Assembly (NCBI GenBank): GCA_022774325.1
Contig: JALFNN010000073.1
Span: 1 to 64,000 of the forward strand
Direction: 5' to 3'
DNA from: a bacterium
Lineage (GTDB): Bacteria > Bacillota > Clostridia > Lachnospirales > Lachnospiraceae
Length of the DNA: 64,000 nucleotides
In this document: piece after piece, positions 27,167-37,460 of the stretch
How positions within the stretch are numbered: the stretch's first letter is position 1
How the letters are laid out: each line of letters begins with the position of its first letter
Position numbers and translations under genes: made by a program
Notes under the pieces: model-generated
Told to the model about the DNA's origin: nothing
What the model saw: only the letters and a program-made list of their open reading frames with translations
The model's database searches: none

Positions 27167-29287
27167 TCACTGATTTGCACGATGAGAACATTGCTTTTTA
27201 TAGAGTAATGTGCCAATCGTAAGACCCAGCATACCAAGTGACGTGAACAGGAATACACCTGTTCCGCCTGTCATCGGGAGCATAAAATTTCTGCTGTTAT
27301 AAACGGTAATATAGGCTTCATCATCTCGATCCTGATACAGCTTCGTATAAATCTGCCCCGCTTCATCCGTTCCCAAAAGGCTGTCATCAACCGTCACTTC
27401 CATATTTGCCCCTACACGCATAACATCGATTTTGATTGGGTTTTCCCACAGCCGATATCCTTCCGGTGACCGGATTTCCTTCAAATAATAGGTTCCTGCC
27501 TTTAAATCAGAAATAATTGCCATGCCATCCGCTCCGCTCACAAAAGGCTCCTCCCTTACCGCATTGGTAAGCGCCGCATCCCGATAGAGCATAAAGGATG
27601 CACCTTCCAGTGGCTGTCCATCTGTAGTTTTTTTAGTCAGATACAGATCGAGTTCTTTACACAAATACAGATTTACAAATGTAAACTGCAAGCCCTCTTC
27701 CGTCAAAATCCCTTCCTGAACTTTCTGGCCATCTTTCGCCACATATTCAATGGAAAGCTGCGATTCTTCTACTTTATATTCTCCATAATCAAGTCCGGTA
27801 AATCTCACCGTCTCGTTAGCCTTGATGGTAAACTTTCCTTCTGCATCGGTCTGCCCGGTCAATTCCGTATCGCCCGAGCTGATTACAAAATCCGCATTTT
27901 TCACAGGTTCATAGACAGATTCCTGCTCATTTTCACTGAGTTTCTTCCTATATAAAAGGAAACCGAATTCATCCTGTGCAAATGCTGCTGTTCCTTTCAC
28001 ATTTTCAACCACTTTCGTCACACATAAAGTTCCCGCATTCGAATGCTTCCTATTTATAAAGGGAAGCACCTCCACACCATCAAAAACCATTTTATCTGTA
28101 TATCCTTCGGAATCTGCAGGCAGCACCTGAACATAGTCCGGATTCGCAATTTCCGAAACATTGTAAATTGTTCCCGGCTCTCCGCCGATAAAAACAGCCG
28201 TCTGTCCGTGACACATCAGGAAGCTTCCATCCTTTTCGGTCTGATGAACCAGGTCATCAACAAGTTTTCCATCCACGGTCCGATACAGATAATATGCCGC
28301 GTCCGCCCAGACAGTCCGGTCGGCTTTCGTAAGCAGAAACCGGAATTCTTCGGTCGACTCACCGCCTTCTACTTCTTTACTGACTGCAAAAGAAACATTT
28401 TTGTTATTAAAATTTACAATCGTTCCGGGCGCAGTGACCGTTCCTTCTAAAGAGGTCTCTTTGGTGCTGTACCATCCGTCTTCCGGCTTCTCGGTAACCA
28501 GATAATCTATATCCGTCGGTATCTCCCGAAATACAGCCGTGCATCCGCCTTTTATCTTAAATATGCCCTCCGAATCCGTTACTCCTTTATCCAACAGTTC
28601 ATCCGTTCTTGAATCATGTATTTCATATTGTTCCAAAGAGAATTTCCGGCCATCTAGCTGTAATTGAAAGGAAAACCAGGGCGTTTCCGGCATTTCATAC
28701 CCCTCCGGAAAGGAAATACTCTTTTGAATCATCAGATTTGCCGTATCCCGATCACTTTTGGGAATATAAAGATTCACAAAATTCACATATGCTCCGGAAG
28801 GCGGCACCGTTCCGACCGCAGCGCTTTCTCCCTGCGGCTGGATCTGAACGTAATCTTCGACCGGCTGCTCTGTCACTTCATACCTGACTCCCGAACCCAC
28901 ATATTCAAACAATGCCGTCTGGCCCGCCTTCAGTGCAAACGTTCCGGAACGGTCCGTCTGAAATCGTTTTCGGTTCCCCAGGATATCCCGATCAAAGATT
29001 TCCTCATCCTCTTTATCAAACACTCTATATTCCAACCTTTTCGCCAGTTCTCCATCCAGCTTCAATACAAAGGAAAATTCCTGATCTTCCGGCGGATCAT
29101 ATCCTTCCATGGCGGTTTTCACCTGTTTTTTAAAGTACAGATCCGGTGCCTCATTCCTGCTGTTTTCAAATATCACTCCCGGTATATCTTCTTCGGCCTG
29201 TACAAACACAGCCATCATCCCCAGGCAGGAACCGATCAAGATACAGAACATCATTATTTTTACAGTAAGAATTCTTATTCTTTCCAT
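27167..29287 (-). CDS. LPMTGG-anchored pilus-associated protein with Cna-B-like repeats
   Basis: 706 residues from the ATG at 29287, with GGTAGGG upstream. The signal peptide ends at FVQAEE. At least four DUF5979-like beta modules follow. Each ends in a TD-x-x-G-x-F-x-x-x-x-G-x-T-A-x-F strand pair (for example TDRSGTFALKAGQTALFE and TDAEGKFTIKANETVRF), then an E-box IRSPEGYRLW and the sorting signal LPMTGG with a hydrophobic helix and KKQCSHRANQ. The same modules recur in the giant protein upstream, so the two are likely partners or paralogues in the pilus. No pilin Lys motif is evident, so it is probably an ancillary subunit rather than the backbone. Confidence 0.82.
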   Translation of the reverse strand: MERIRILTVKIMMFCILIGSCLGMMAVFVQAEEDIPGVIFENSRNEAPDLYFKKQVKTAMEGYDPPEDQEFSFVLKLDGELAKRLEYRVFDKEDEEIFDRDILGNRKRFQTDRSGTFALKAGQTALFEYVGSGVRYEVTEQPVEDYVQIQPQGESAAVGTVPPSGAYVNFVNLYIPKSDRDTANLMIQKSISFPEGYEMPETPWFSFQLQLDGRKFSLEQYEIHDSRTDELLDKGVTDSEGIFKIKGGCTAVFREIPTDIDYLVTEKPEDGWYSTKETSLEGTVTAPGTIVNFNNKNVSFAVSKEVEGGESTEEFRFLLTKADRTVWADAAYYLYRTVDGKLVDDLVHQTEKDGSFLMCHGQTAVFIGGEPGTIYNVSEIANPDYVQVLPADSEGYTDKMVFDGVEVLPFINRKHSNAGTLCVTKVVENVKGTAAFAQDEFGFLLYRKKLSENEQESVYEPVKNADFVISSGDTELTGQTDAEGKFTIKANETVRFTGLDYGEYKVEESQLSIEYVAKDGQKVQEGILTEEGLQFTFVNLYLCKELDLYLTKKTTDGQPLEGASFMLYRDAALTNAVREEPFVSGADGMAIISDLKAGTYYLKEIRSPEGYRLWENPIKIDVMRVGANMEVTVDDSLLGTDEAGQIYTKLYQDRDDEAYITVYNSRNFMLPMTGGTGVFLFTSLGMLGLTIGTLLYKKQCSHRANQ

Positions 29288-30669
29288 AGTATCCCTACCT
29301 TTCCTTTCGGAAAATTCCACGGAGAACCTTCAACAGAATCCTTCGGCCTGTCAATATAGATCGTGGTAAGTCCGGTACAATCATAAAATGCACTTTCCCC
29401 AATGGTCTGAATACTGGAAGGCAGATTCAGCTGGCCTTTCAACCCATAGCAGCTGTGAAAAGCCCTTCCCCCTATCGTCTCCAGATGATTTCCTATTTTC
29501 AGATCCTCCAGGACTTCACAGGAAGCGAACGCGTAATCTCCGATACTGGTAATCTGATCGGTCAGCCATACCTTTTTCAATCCTTTACAAGCAAAGAAAG
29601 TCCGCGTTTCAATCCGTGTGATATCCTCCGGAATAACAACCTCTGTAATTCCATGGCAATTGTTAAACACCCGTTCTCCCATAACTGTACCGCTCCCCGG
29701 CATAGCGAGCGTTCCGGTAAATCCCATGCAGGCTCCGAAGGCATCGCTTCCTATCTCTTTTACTGTTTCCGGTATTTTCAGTTCTCCCATAAGAGATCTG
29801 CAGCCCGAAAATGCGGATTCGCCTATGGTCACGACACTTTCCGGAATCTCCAGTTCTCCGGTCATATAATTGCATTCCATAAAAGCCCGGTTTCCAACCG
29901 ACTTAAGTGCCTTCGGCAAAACCAGATCGCTTTCCAGCCCTCTGCAAAGGTAGAATGCGTCATCTCCTATAGTCTTAATCGTATCCGGGAACGTAATTCC
30001 GGTAATACTCTTATTTCTGTAAAATGCTTTCTCTCCGATTCCTGCCACAACATACACTTTTCCATCCTTTAAGATCATTTTCGGTATCACAATATCCCCG
30101 CTGTTCAGCTTCACCTTCTGACGGGTGGATGCGTCAACCACGCCTTGATTCACCATAGTCTGTGTAAGGATGATTTCCTCGATCTGCCCTTCCGGGATCT
30201 CACGGCGGATCAGCATTCGGTTCCTCCCGAGCTTGACCGTATTTTTCTCGGAAGTCCCGCTCAGTTTTCTAAGTACATAGGACGCTTCCCCCTGTTCGGA
30301 CACGGTCCACAAGGTATCGCCCGGGACTTCCAGCCGGGCATACTGGCCCGCCTTCATCTGTATCTCTCCTTCTGCACCGGTTATTCCTTCACCCTCCACT
30401 TTTCCGCTTTTCCTGTCATATATCCGATATGGAATGCCGGCTGCTGCCCGCTCTGCGGCTATGTCTTCCGGTTTTGTCACCGGATTCTTCCGAATCGAGA
30501 TTACCTGTTTCAGATTCATAACAAAAATCTCATCGGAAGCTCCATCCATTTTCTTCTCTATATCCATAGCGGCATCACAGTTTCCGTTCACGAAAGCGAT
30601 CGCCCGTTCCGGCTCCGTCATACTGTTCCACACGCCATACCAGCCTTGCTCCCTCAGGTACCTCTTCAC
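29275..30669 (-). CDS. Leucine-rich-repeat (BspA-type) end of the giant pilus protein, out of frame
   Basis: This frame has no signal peptide and starts inside the 3' end of the giant gene at a GTG without a convincing ribosome site. Its first part is a DUF5979-like module (CDAAMDIEKKMDG to GEIQMKAGQYARLEVPGD) of the type found in the preceding frame. A BspA-like leucine-rich region of about ten repeats follows (VVTIGESAFSGCRSL, EIGSDAFGAC, IGDYAFASC). So it is most likely the natural continuation of the upstream protein after a +1 frame change. BspA-type repeats bind host proteins in known adhesins. There is no LPXTG. The stop overlaps the start of the LPMTGG gene by 13 bases. Confidence 0.7.
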   Translation of the reverse strand: MKRYLREQGWYGVWNSMTEPERAIAFVNGNCDAAMDIEKKMDGASDEIFVMNLKQVISIRKNPVTKPEDIAAERAAAGIPYRIYDRKSGKVEGEGITGAEGEIQMKAGQYARLEVPGDTLWTVSEQGEASYVLRKLSGTSEKNTVKLGRNRMLIRREIPEGQIEEIILTQTMVNQGVVDASTRQKVKLNSGDIVIPKMILKDGKVYVVAGIGEKAFYRNKSITGITFPDTIKTIGDDAFYLCRGLESDLVLPKALKSVGNRAFMECNYMTGELEIPESVVTIGESAFSGCRSLMGELKIPETVKEIGSDAFGACMGFTGTLAMPGSGTVMGERVFNNCHGITEVVIPEDITRIETRTFFACKGLKKVWLTDQITSIGDYAFASCEVLEDLKIGNHLETIGGRAFHSCYGLKGQLNLPSSIQTIGESAFYDCTGLTTIYIDRPKDSVEGSPWNFPKGKVGILWKE

Positions 30670-33600
30670 TTCCGATCTGCATACGCTTCTGCGCCATACT
30701 GCCGGTCATTTCTATGGTTTCTACTTTATTGATAATCGAAGCAAACGCCATCTCACTCAGTTTTCCCTTAACAGGCTGATTTCCCCTGGGTGTATCCTGC
30801 CTGATGATCATCCATTTATTGTCCTTCCAGTAACGGATCTGGTGCCGAGATTCTTCCACCTCTTCCAGCGAATATGACACAATATCCTTCATCTGTTTAC
30901 TGGTCAGGTAAACCAGATCCCACGGTTCTATCGTCAAAGCACCATCCGAAGAATCACTTGCCTTCGACCAGAATATACTCCCGCTGGTGCCATCCGGATG
31001 AATGGACTTCACATACTGGCTGGAGGTCGGCCACTGATATGTATTTCCGCCTTTATCCGTCACGCGAAGCACCATCTTCACCGCGTGCTTTTTTACAGAT
31101 GATGCCTTTGCCTTCACTTCTTCCACATATGTTTTGGAATCATCATCCTTGCCGACATATGTTTTCCCGATCAGAAGCCCTCCGCTTTTTCCGTTCATGA
31201 TGATAATTTCTGTATCATCTCCCAGCTCACCCTCCCATGGTTTTTGGGAAGGAGGATAGATCTGCGGATAATACACATCTTTCGTCTCTGTAACGGTGAT
31301 TTCATCACCCCGGAGGCCCGCTTCCTCAAAAATGGCCGTCTGACCGTCCTTCAGTCGGAACTGTCCATTTGCATCCGTCCTGTGATCTCCATCCACCGTC
31401 TCGCCCTGCTCCGTAAGAGTATATGGATACTCACTCAGGAGTTCTCCTCTTACCGTCACCGTCATCGTGAATAACCGTTCTTCCAATTCTGCAGCCTGCT
31501 GCGAATCCGTCGCATCATAGATCACTTGTTTGGACACCGAGAAGGATCGTTTCCGATAATCATTGGTAATCACCATCTCTTTCTTACTGCTGTAAAGCGG
31601 CATAGTAATCTCGTCCGTCCCCGGATTGACTTTCTCGTAAAGCTCCCCGCTTACCGTTTCTTCCACCAGATAGGTCTGTTCCGCCTCCAATCCTTCTATT
31701 TTCACCGTTTTTCCGCCGCATACGCAGGTGAAGCTTCCATCCGGGTTCAAGATACCCTCTGCTTTGGTCTCCTCTCCTTCTTCCAGTAATACCCAGTGCT
31801 TTCCGGCAACAGGATTTCCTTCTGAATCGGTGATACGAAATGTAAATGCCTGCGTGCATGCATTTACATCCTGATGGGTGATCTGCTTTGTCAGATACAG
31901 ATTTTTCCACCGATAAATATTGGTAATACTCGCCGAAGCTCCCTGAACCGGCAGAATCCCTTCAACAGTATCCGTTTTGCAGATCCAATCCGCGTCTTTC
32001 TCCACACATTCTTTTACTGTATACTTGGTCCCGCAATCTCCGGGAAAGAGCGCAAGAATCTCCCCTGCTTTGATCTGAAATCTTCCATCGCTGTCCGTTT
32101 TCCCGATTCCGTTCTGCCCGGACGCTGTAACCTTTTGCGGAATCCCGCCATCCGTCCGCACGCTGTCCACATACCAGAATTCCCGATGGGCATACGGCTC
32201 CCCATCTGCCAGGAGCTGGAATGTGAAAATATCTTCCGCTGCCGCATCTCCCTCCGGAACTGCCAGCAATTTCTTCTGCACGTACAATACCGGGCGATAG
32301 GTATTTCTCACCTGGACTACCCGTTTTTCTATTCCATCTTCTGAGGTGGTCGCATCCGTCTGTTCAGCTTCCCAAAATGGATTTTCCTCCTCTTCCACCC
32401 GAATCTGTGCCACATCTTTCACCCGGAGAAATACCGCCTTTTCTCCTGCCCGAAGTACAAGCTTTCCGTTTGCATCCGTAGCATAGATCCCATTCACCTG
32501 TTCCCAGGTGCCATCGTCTTTGGTACGCCAGAGCTGATATTCCTGATTGGCATATTTGGGTGCATCATCCTCGATTCTTGTTAAATAAAATTCAAACTCC
32601 TCTGCTTTGACGGCATCCGGTACCTCCTTCACGAACTGCTTTTCAATTTCCAGAATTCCGCTGCCTCCCAGAGACACTTTCACGGAATTTCCGCTAACGG
32701 TATATACACTCTCTGCTCCATTCATCCCCGTCACAGAGTAGAAAACCGGATTATTATATGCATAAATAGCCCCGTTTTCTGTATTTTCAGGTGCTTTCAT
32801 CTTGATCTGAAATGTCGCCGATTCCATCGAATCGAGTATGAACGCGTCGCCATTTCTTTTATCGCTGATATCCACCGCAACCGCACGTACCTCATCCGCT
32901 GTCTTTCCAAGTGACTGCCACTCTTCCTCTGAGTACCATCCATTCGCCGTCGTCAGAACTTCCCCGGGAGACTGTTTCTCTTCGGGCAGCACCGCTTCCC
33001 GATCTTCATTGTAATAAACGACCGGTGCAATATCCTGATTTTGTAATCCCTCCAAAACGACTTCCCGAAAGCTCCCGTACCACCAGGAATCTTCAAAATC
33101 GATCTCTTCCGGCACTCCTCGTCTGTCGGATGCAGCATGTTCCAGTCTGTCGAAAATCACAATATTTCTCATCGGCTGTGCAGAGGTATTGGTAACCGTT
33201 ATGTCATAGGTATAGCCGCCCGAAGGTGATACTCTCGCGCTTTTCAGGTACACCCCGAAACGGTCCTCATCCGCGCGGACCAGCTTCTGGATAGCCGACT
33301 GGGATGCCAGAGCGATGTCTTCCGTTGCAAGTGTTCTTGCGTAAAGCACATTGCGGATATTGGTGATCCCGTCCTGATTGATGTCGCTTCCCAGACTTTT
33401 ATAATCCTCCTCAAATCCTTCCGGCACGATGATTCCGTCATCGCAGGCCACTTCGCTTTGCGTTCCCAGAAGCGGCTTTGTATCCTCCTGCCCCGGCATA
33501 AAAGCGCAGATATTTGCTTCCGACTGACTGACCTGCTCATCTTTCCAGTCATAATACGCCTGAAAGCTGACGCCCCAGCCTTCCATCCAGTAAGTATACT

Positions 33601-35833
33601 GATTAGAATTTCTTGTCATCACAGAGGAATCCGTTCCTTGATATGTCAAATGAAAGATTACCATCGTTCTCCCGGTTCCCTTATAATTTTCAATCACATC
33701 TCTCTCGGAATCCATTTCCACTTCCACCTGTGTGGTATCCCAGCTTTGTGGTGTATTGTACACACCGGAATAACTCAGATTCTTGAGACGCCCAGCGATC
33801 ACTTCTCCGGAAGGATCAAATCTCATCCCATATGGAAGAAGATCATAAAATACCAGATGCTTTCTTCCGGGACTCTTCACGCCATTTTGTTTCAAATATA
33901 CTGCATCCTCATTGGATTCTACCAGGTAGCCATCATGTGCGGTCAGGCAATATTCCACCTGCGCCCTGCCGTTTACCACATCGTTTGTCGTCTTTGCCGT
34001 CTTATAAGCTGCCGCATGCATCTGCATTTTGGAAAGCTTAATTGCCGCATCGTCCTGCATCGTCAACTGTCCGCCATCGTGCAGCACCTCGGCGCCGGAA
34101 CTGTTTTTCAGAATAATCTGGTCCGGATCTGCTGCAAGAAGTTCCTCCATCACCGGGGAATCATAGCGTAGCCGAAGTTGCACATATATTTCGCATGTCG
34201 TCTGATAATTGATGCTTTGGTGTACCGCCTTGACTTTCCATGGTTTTCTCGCAAGCTGCGCCTCTGTAAAAGAATAAGTCATCTCTCCTTCTTCATTCCA
34301 ACCGACATCTGCGATATGCTCCCATTCCCCGTTTCCCCGCGGATCCGTGTCTGCAAAGACCGCATAAACAGCCAGCTTCTGGTCCACATCCTCATTCTGT
34401 TCCGGCTGTTCAAAATCATTTTCCCACACATCATATCCCCGGTCTTTCTGTATGATCTTAACTTCCGAGAAGTAATAATCTTCTCCCGTCATTGCTCTGG
34501 CATTTTTTTCGGAAGACAGATAAGCGCAGACGGTATCGTCAAAGGTGCTGACCGTATAGCTGCTTCCCTCCCGATATGTTCCCATCTCGCTTCCGGAAAG
34601 CTCATGTGTGTAACCATACCCGCGGCATATACTTTTTGTCGAAAATGGAAATGCTCCTTTATCTTCCTGATTCGCCTTTGCATACCGGAATACTTCCAGC
34701 CAGCTCTCCCATGTCTGATCCTGCTCTTTATTCACATTCAGAATATCGCCCGGATAGATCCACTCATATTCTTTGTAAGTCCATGAGGCCGATCCTGTCT
34801 TTTTCTGTTCTGGATCTTTTCCGTCTATCGGCATCAGTATCATCGCCGCCTCGTTGTTCAGCACCGTCCCATCCGTGACTGCCTCTGCCGGATATGCCGT
34901 CACTACATAGAGACTTCCGGACCAGGAATCCTGCCTGCCCGACGCCCGTATTTCTACCGTGCCGGCCGAATAATCAATCGGACTTACCACGGTAAATCCC
35001 CGCTTTACTTTAATACCGACAATACTCCCTGCCGTCTGGTCCGCAGTCTTCGGTGTTTCTTCCATTTTGAGTGTAAATGGCTGTGTACCATTTCCATTTG
35101 CTTTTACTTCCCAGACTACATATTTGTAATTTTCAAAATGTTCCTCGTATTCTTCCGGAAGCTTTCCCGAAAGAAATGCTTCTGCCTGCTTTTTTGTATA
35201 AAGTCCGGGCGTATAGCTCTGACCGCTTACATACGTTGTTTTCGTCACACTGCCAAGTGATGCATAGGTGTCCACACGCCCCGTAAGCGGCTTCAGTTCA
35301 GCCGTCTCTGTGTCATTTTCTGTAGTCACCTGAATCCTGGGTGTCAGCGACCATTCTGTCATGTCAACAATGTTCATGACAGCCAGGTTCTTATACAATA
35401 CTTGAAATGCCGCATTTGACCCGGAACACATCTCTTTATAATTGAAAAATACCAGTTCATCCTCTTCTTCATAGTAATTAAACGGCGTATTCTTCCCATC
35501 TGTCGGATTCTCCGGTGTTCCCGCCGGCACGGCAATATCTGCCGGAAGAATTTCCGTGCCGTCCCGATAGGTGAGCAACACTTTTGGAATCCGGATCTCT
35601 ACGCTTCCTTCCCCCAGATCCTGATTTGTATGGAACTCCATCTGATATTTCAACGTAAAATCCTGCGTCTTCTTCGTATCGTAGAGGGACGTTTCATTCA
35701 CATAATACACATCCAGTGTCCAATTTGCCGTATTATCTTCTGCGGACAGTATTCTTGGAACAGCCTGCGCAAGAATAAACACCGCAAAAAGAGCTACCGT
35801 CACTTTTTTCCAGATTGATTTTGTTTCCCGCAT
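30575..35833 (-). CDS. Giant pilus tip/adhesin protein with Cna-B/DUF5979 modules
   Basis: 1752 residues from the ATG at 35833 (GGAGAAAGG upstream), overlapping the sortase 3' end by 34 bases. The signal peptide ends around AVPRILSAED. The first 1100 residues are large beta-rich regions with conserved-looking segments (SVTKTTYVSGQSYTPG, FDRLEHAASDRRGVP), typical of secreted adhesin scaffolds. From about 1130 come repeated modules, each ending TDANGKLVLRAGEKAVF, TDSDGRFQIKAGEILALF or TDANGQFRLKDGQTAIF. The last 20 or so residues (after VEQYDG) look out of frame, and the overlapping frame carries a further module and leucine-rich repeats. The intact ancestor would be about 2180 residues. There is no sorting signal, so attachment may be through pilus partners. 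Confidence 0.8.
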   Translation of the reverse strand: MRETKSIWKKVTVALFAVFILAQAVPRILSAEDNTANWTLDVYYVNETSLYDTKKTQDFTLKYQMEFHTNQDLGEGSVEIRIPKVLLTYRDGTEILPADIAVPAGTPENPTDGKNTPFNYYEEEDELVFFNYKEMCSGSNAAFQVLYKNLAVMNIVDMTEWSLTPRIQVTTENDTETAELKPLTGRVDTYASLGSVTKTTYVSGQSYTPGLYTKKQAEAFLSGKLPEEYEEHFENYKYVVWEVKANGNGTQPFTLKMEETPKTADQTAGSIVGIKVKRGFTVVSPIDYSAGTVEIRASGRQDSWSGSLYVVTAYPAEAVTDGTVLNNEAAMILMPIDGKDPEQKKTGSASWTYKEYEWIYPGDILNVNKEQDQTWESWLEVFRYAKANQEDKGAFPFSTKSICRGYGYTHELSGSEMGTYREGSSYTVSTFDDTVCAYLSSEKNARAMTGEDYYFSEVKIIQKDRGYDVWENDFEQPEQNEDVDQKLAVYAVFADTDPRGNGEWEHIADVGWNEEGEMTYSFTEAQLARKPWKVKAVHQSINYQTTCEIYVQLRLRYDSPVMEELLAADPDQIILKNSSGAEVLHDGGQLTMQDDAAIKLSKMQMHAAAYKTAKTTNDVVNGRAQVEYCLTAHDGYLVESNEDAVYLKQNGVKSPGRKHLVFYDLLPYGMRFDPSGEVIAGRLKNLSYSGVYNTPQSWDTTQVEVEMDSERDVIENYKGTGRTMVIFHLTYQGTDSSVMTRNSNQYTYWMEGWGVSFQAYYDWKDEQVSQSEANICAFMPGQEDTKPLLGTQSEVACDDGIIVPEGFEEDYKSLGSDINQDGITNIRNVLYARTLATEDIALASQSAIQKLVRADEDRFGVYLKSARVSPSGGYTYDITVTNTSAQPMRNIVIFDRLEHAASDRRGVPEEIDFEDSWWYGSFREVVLEGLQNQDIAPVVYYNEDREAVLPEEKQSPGEVLTTANGWYSEEEWQSLGKTADEVRAVAVDISDKRNGDAFILDSMESATFQIKMKAPENTENGAIYAYNNPVFYSVTGMNGAESVYTVSGNSVKVSLGGSGILEIEKQFVKEVPDAVKAEEFEFYLTRIEDDAPKYANQEYQLWRTKDDGTWEQVNGIYATDANGKLVLRAGEKAVFLRVKDVAQIRVEEEENPFWEAEQTDATTSEDGIEKRVVQVRNTYRPVLYVQKKLLAVPEGDAAAEDIFTFQLLADGEPYAHREFWYVDSVRTDGGIPQKVTASGQNGIGKTDSDGRFQIKAGEILALFPGDCGTKYTVKECVEKDADWICKTDTVEGILPVQGASASITNIYRWKNLYLTKQITHQDVNACTQAFTFRITDSEGNPVAGKHWVLLEEGEETKAEGILNPDGSFTCVCGGKTVKIEGLEAEQTYLVEETVSGELYEKVNPGTDEITMPLYSSKKEMVITNDYRKRSFSVSKQVIYDATDSQQAAELEERLFTMTVTVRGELLSEYPYTLTEQGETVDGDHRTDANGQFRLKDGQTAIFEEAGLRGDEITVTETKDVYYPQIYPPSQKPWEGELGDDTEIIIMNGKSGGLLIGKTYVGKDDDSKTYVEEVKAKASSVKKHAVKMVLRVTDKGGNTYQWPTSSQYVKSIHPDGTSGSIFWSKASDSSDGALTIEPWDLVYLTSKQMKDIVSYSLEEVEESRHQIRYWKDNKWMIIRQDTPRGNQPVKGKLSEMAFASIINKVETIEMTGSMAQKRMQIGSEEVPEGARLVWRVEQYDGAGTGDRFRERKL

Positions 35834-36708
35834 TTTTTTACCTTTCTCCTCCTTCTCTTTCTTGCTCTGACTGCATCTTCCTTTTTTCCGCAAAAACGTA
35901 TTATTAGAATCAAAAGCCATACAATCAGTACAATGGACAGGCAAAGCCACCCGTATTCCCGGATCCACCTCTCCATCTCGATTGTCCCGGTGCTTTCTCC
36001 TGTGATTTTCTCAAAAGGAACTCTCTTCCCATGAACATACATCCGATGCGTATTCATTCCATACGGTGTGCAAGTGACCAGTGTTGCCAGATCCTCCCCT
36101 TTACGGATTGCCAGGGGCCCTGTTTCATCCGGTCTTACCGTTTCTATTTCCGTAATCTGATAAGCCAGGATCTTTTGAAACACATGAATGTAAAAGAGAT
36201 CGCCTGTTTCCAGTTGATCCAGATCCGTAAACATCTTTTTGCTGGGTAGTCCCCGGTGTGCGGATATCACCGTATGTGTGTCCGTTCCGCCTACCGGAAG
36301 AGAACTCCCCTCCAGGTGACCTGCTCCTTTCTGGAGTGCATTTTCAGAAGTGCCATGATAAATGGGCAGTGTGACCTGTATTTGAGGTATCTCGATCCAC
36401 CCCATAATCCCTTCTTTTCCCGCGTTTAAAAGTTCCTCATATTCTCGATGGTTCTGAGATGTATTTCCAAAAGGATCTTCCAGCCTCTCTTCCGTTCCCG
36501 AGCCAAGGAAACAGTTGTACCTCTCAGCTCTCTCCAATTGTTCCTGCCACATGTTCCGGTCCATTTTTTCAATGGTCTCTTCATACTCTGTCACAGCCTT
36601 TCCCTGAACACGGCCGTTATATATACGCGCCAGATAAGGGTAATCCATAATAGCAATACAGCTAAGATAGAAGAAAACAAATACCATCAAAGATACTTTT
36701 CTTTTCAA
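35800..36708 (-). CDS. Class C sortase of the pilus operon
   Basis: 302 residues from a TTG at 36708. This start is preferred because AAAGGAAA lies upstream and TTG overlaps the TGA of the preceding pilin gene (TTGA), giving translational coupling; an upstream in-frame start would add 13 non-conserved residues. The active-site residues are His151 (ISAHRG), Cys213 in TLVTC and Arg222 in NTHR. A DPF lid motif (78-80) before the catalytic domain marks class C. There is an N-terminal membrane helix and a C-terminal one (SIVLIVWLLILIIRF) followed by a very basic tail. It should polymerise the LPETGG pilin through the pilin-motif Lys. Confidence 0.93.
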   Translation of the reverse strand: MKRKVSLMVFVFFYLSCIAIMDYPYLARIYNGRVQGKAVTEYEETIEKMDRNMWQEQLERAERYNCFLGSGTEERLEDPFGNTSQNHREYEELLNAGKEGIMGWIEIPQIQVTLPIYHGTSENALQKGAGHLEGSSLPVGGTDTHTVISAHRGLPSKKMFTDLDQLETGDLFYIHVFQKILAYQITEIETVRPDETGPLAIRKGEDLATLVTCTPYGMNTHRMYVHGKRVPFEKITGESTGTIEMERWIREYGWLCLSIVLIVWLLILIIRFCGKKEDAVRARKRRRRKVKKCGKQNQSGKK

Positions 36709-37394
36709 CTTTTTTGTTTCCTTTCTACTAAAATAATTAAAATACACAGCATACCCACGGATAACGACACATAGATCACCGCTTCAGATGAATCCCCTGT
36801 TTCGATCGGAAGGACATGTGTCTGAATCTGCATTTCCGGCAGCGGCGTTTTATCCTGTTCCAGGCGTTCCGCTTTGGGCGAAACCTTCAGGTCATATTCC
36901 CATTTCTCACTCGTTCCATACGGCAGGAACACCAGAAACGGCGCGACATTTCCATAATCGGCAGGGTCTTTCTGCCTGACAAGATAAGCCCCCTGTTCCA
37001 GATCGACGATGGCAAGCACCCCGTTTTCTCCGGATTCCATCTCTGCAACCAGTGTGTCCTCATTCAACACACCGGTCAGCTTCGCGGCTGCCTCTTCCTG
37101 TTCCTCCGCCAGACGGATCCGCTTCAGATTGATCCCCGTTTTCCGGTACCTGTCCAGCAATCGAAAATGAAGGGATGTCTCTGCCTCAACCGTTCCGACT
37201 TGATAAATGTCGAAGACAGTATGTTCCGGCCTTGTTCCCAGATCCTTCAATTCGATTGTCAGGCTACACCGGGCATCTGAATGATAGCTATCCTGTTCTC
37301 CGGCGCGTACCGTAACCGTCTGCAACAGCAGAGTCAGTAGGAAGAAGAAAGCCAGACCTTTCGACAAAATCTGTCTTTTTCTTTTACGAATCAT
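36705..37394 (-). CDS. Small pilin with LPIETGD sorting signal
   Basis: 229 residues from the ATG at 37394 (AAAGGAG seven bases upstream); the GTG two codons earlier is too close to that site. The signal peptide ends near VRAGEQ. The body resembles a single-module pilin. WEYDLKVSPK, with Lys174, matches the WxxxVxVxPK pilin motif, and an imperfect E-box-like GAYLVRQKDPADYG is present. The sorting signal is LPIETGDSSE followed by a hydrophobic helix and RKQKS. The extra residue makes it LPxxTG rather than LPXTG, which may mean poor recognition by the class C sortase and wall anchoring as the pilus base. First gene of the operon. Confidence 0.8.
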   Translation of the reverse strand: MIRKRKRQILSKGLAFFFLLTLLLQTVTVRAGEQDSYHSDARCSLTIELKDLGTRPEHTVFDIYQVGTVEAETSLHFRLLDRYRKTGINLKRIRLAEEQEEAAAKLTGVLNEDTLVAEMESGENGVLAIVDLEQGAYLVRQKDPADYGNVAPFLVFLPYGTSEKWEYDLKVSPKAERLEQDKTPLPEMQIQTHVLPIETGDSSEAVIYVSLSVGMLCILIILVERKQKS

Positions 37395-37460
37395 TCGCAC
37401 TCTCCTTTGTTTTGATATGCACTTTAAAGCAATATCCTGTTAAAATATTAAAGTGGTATT

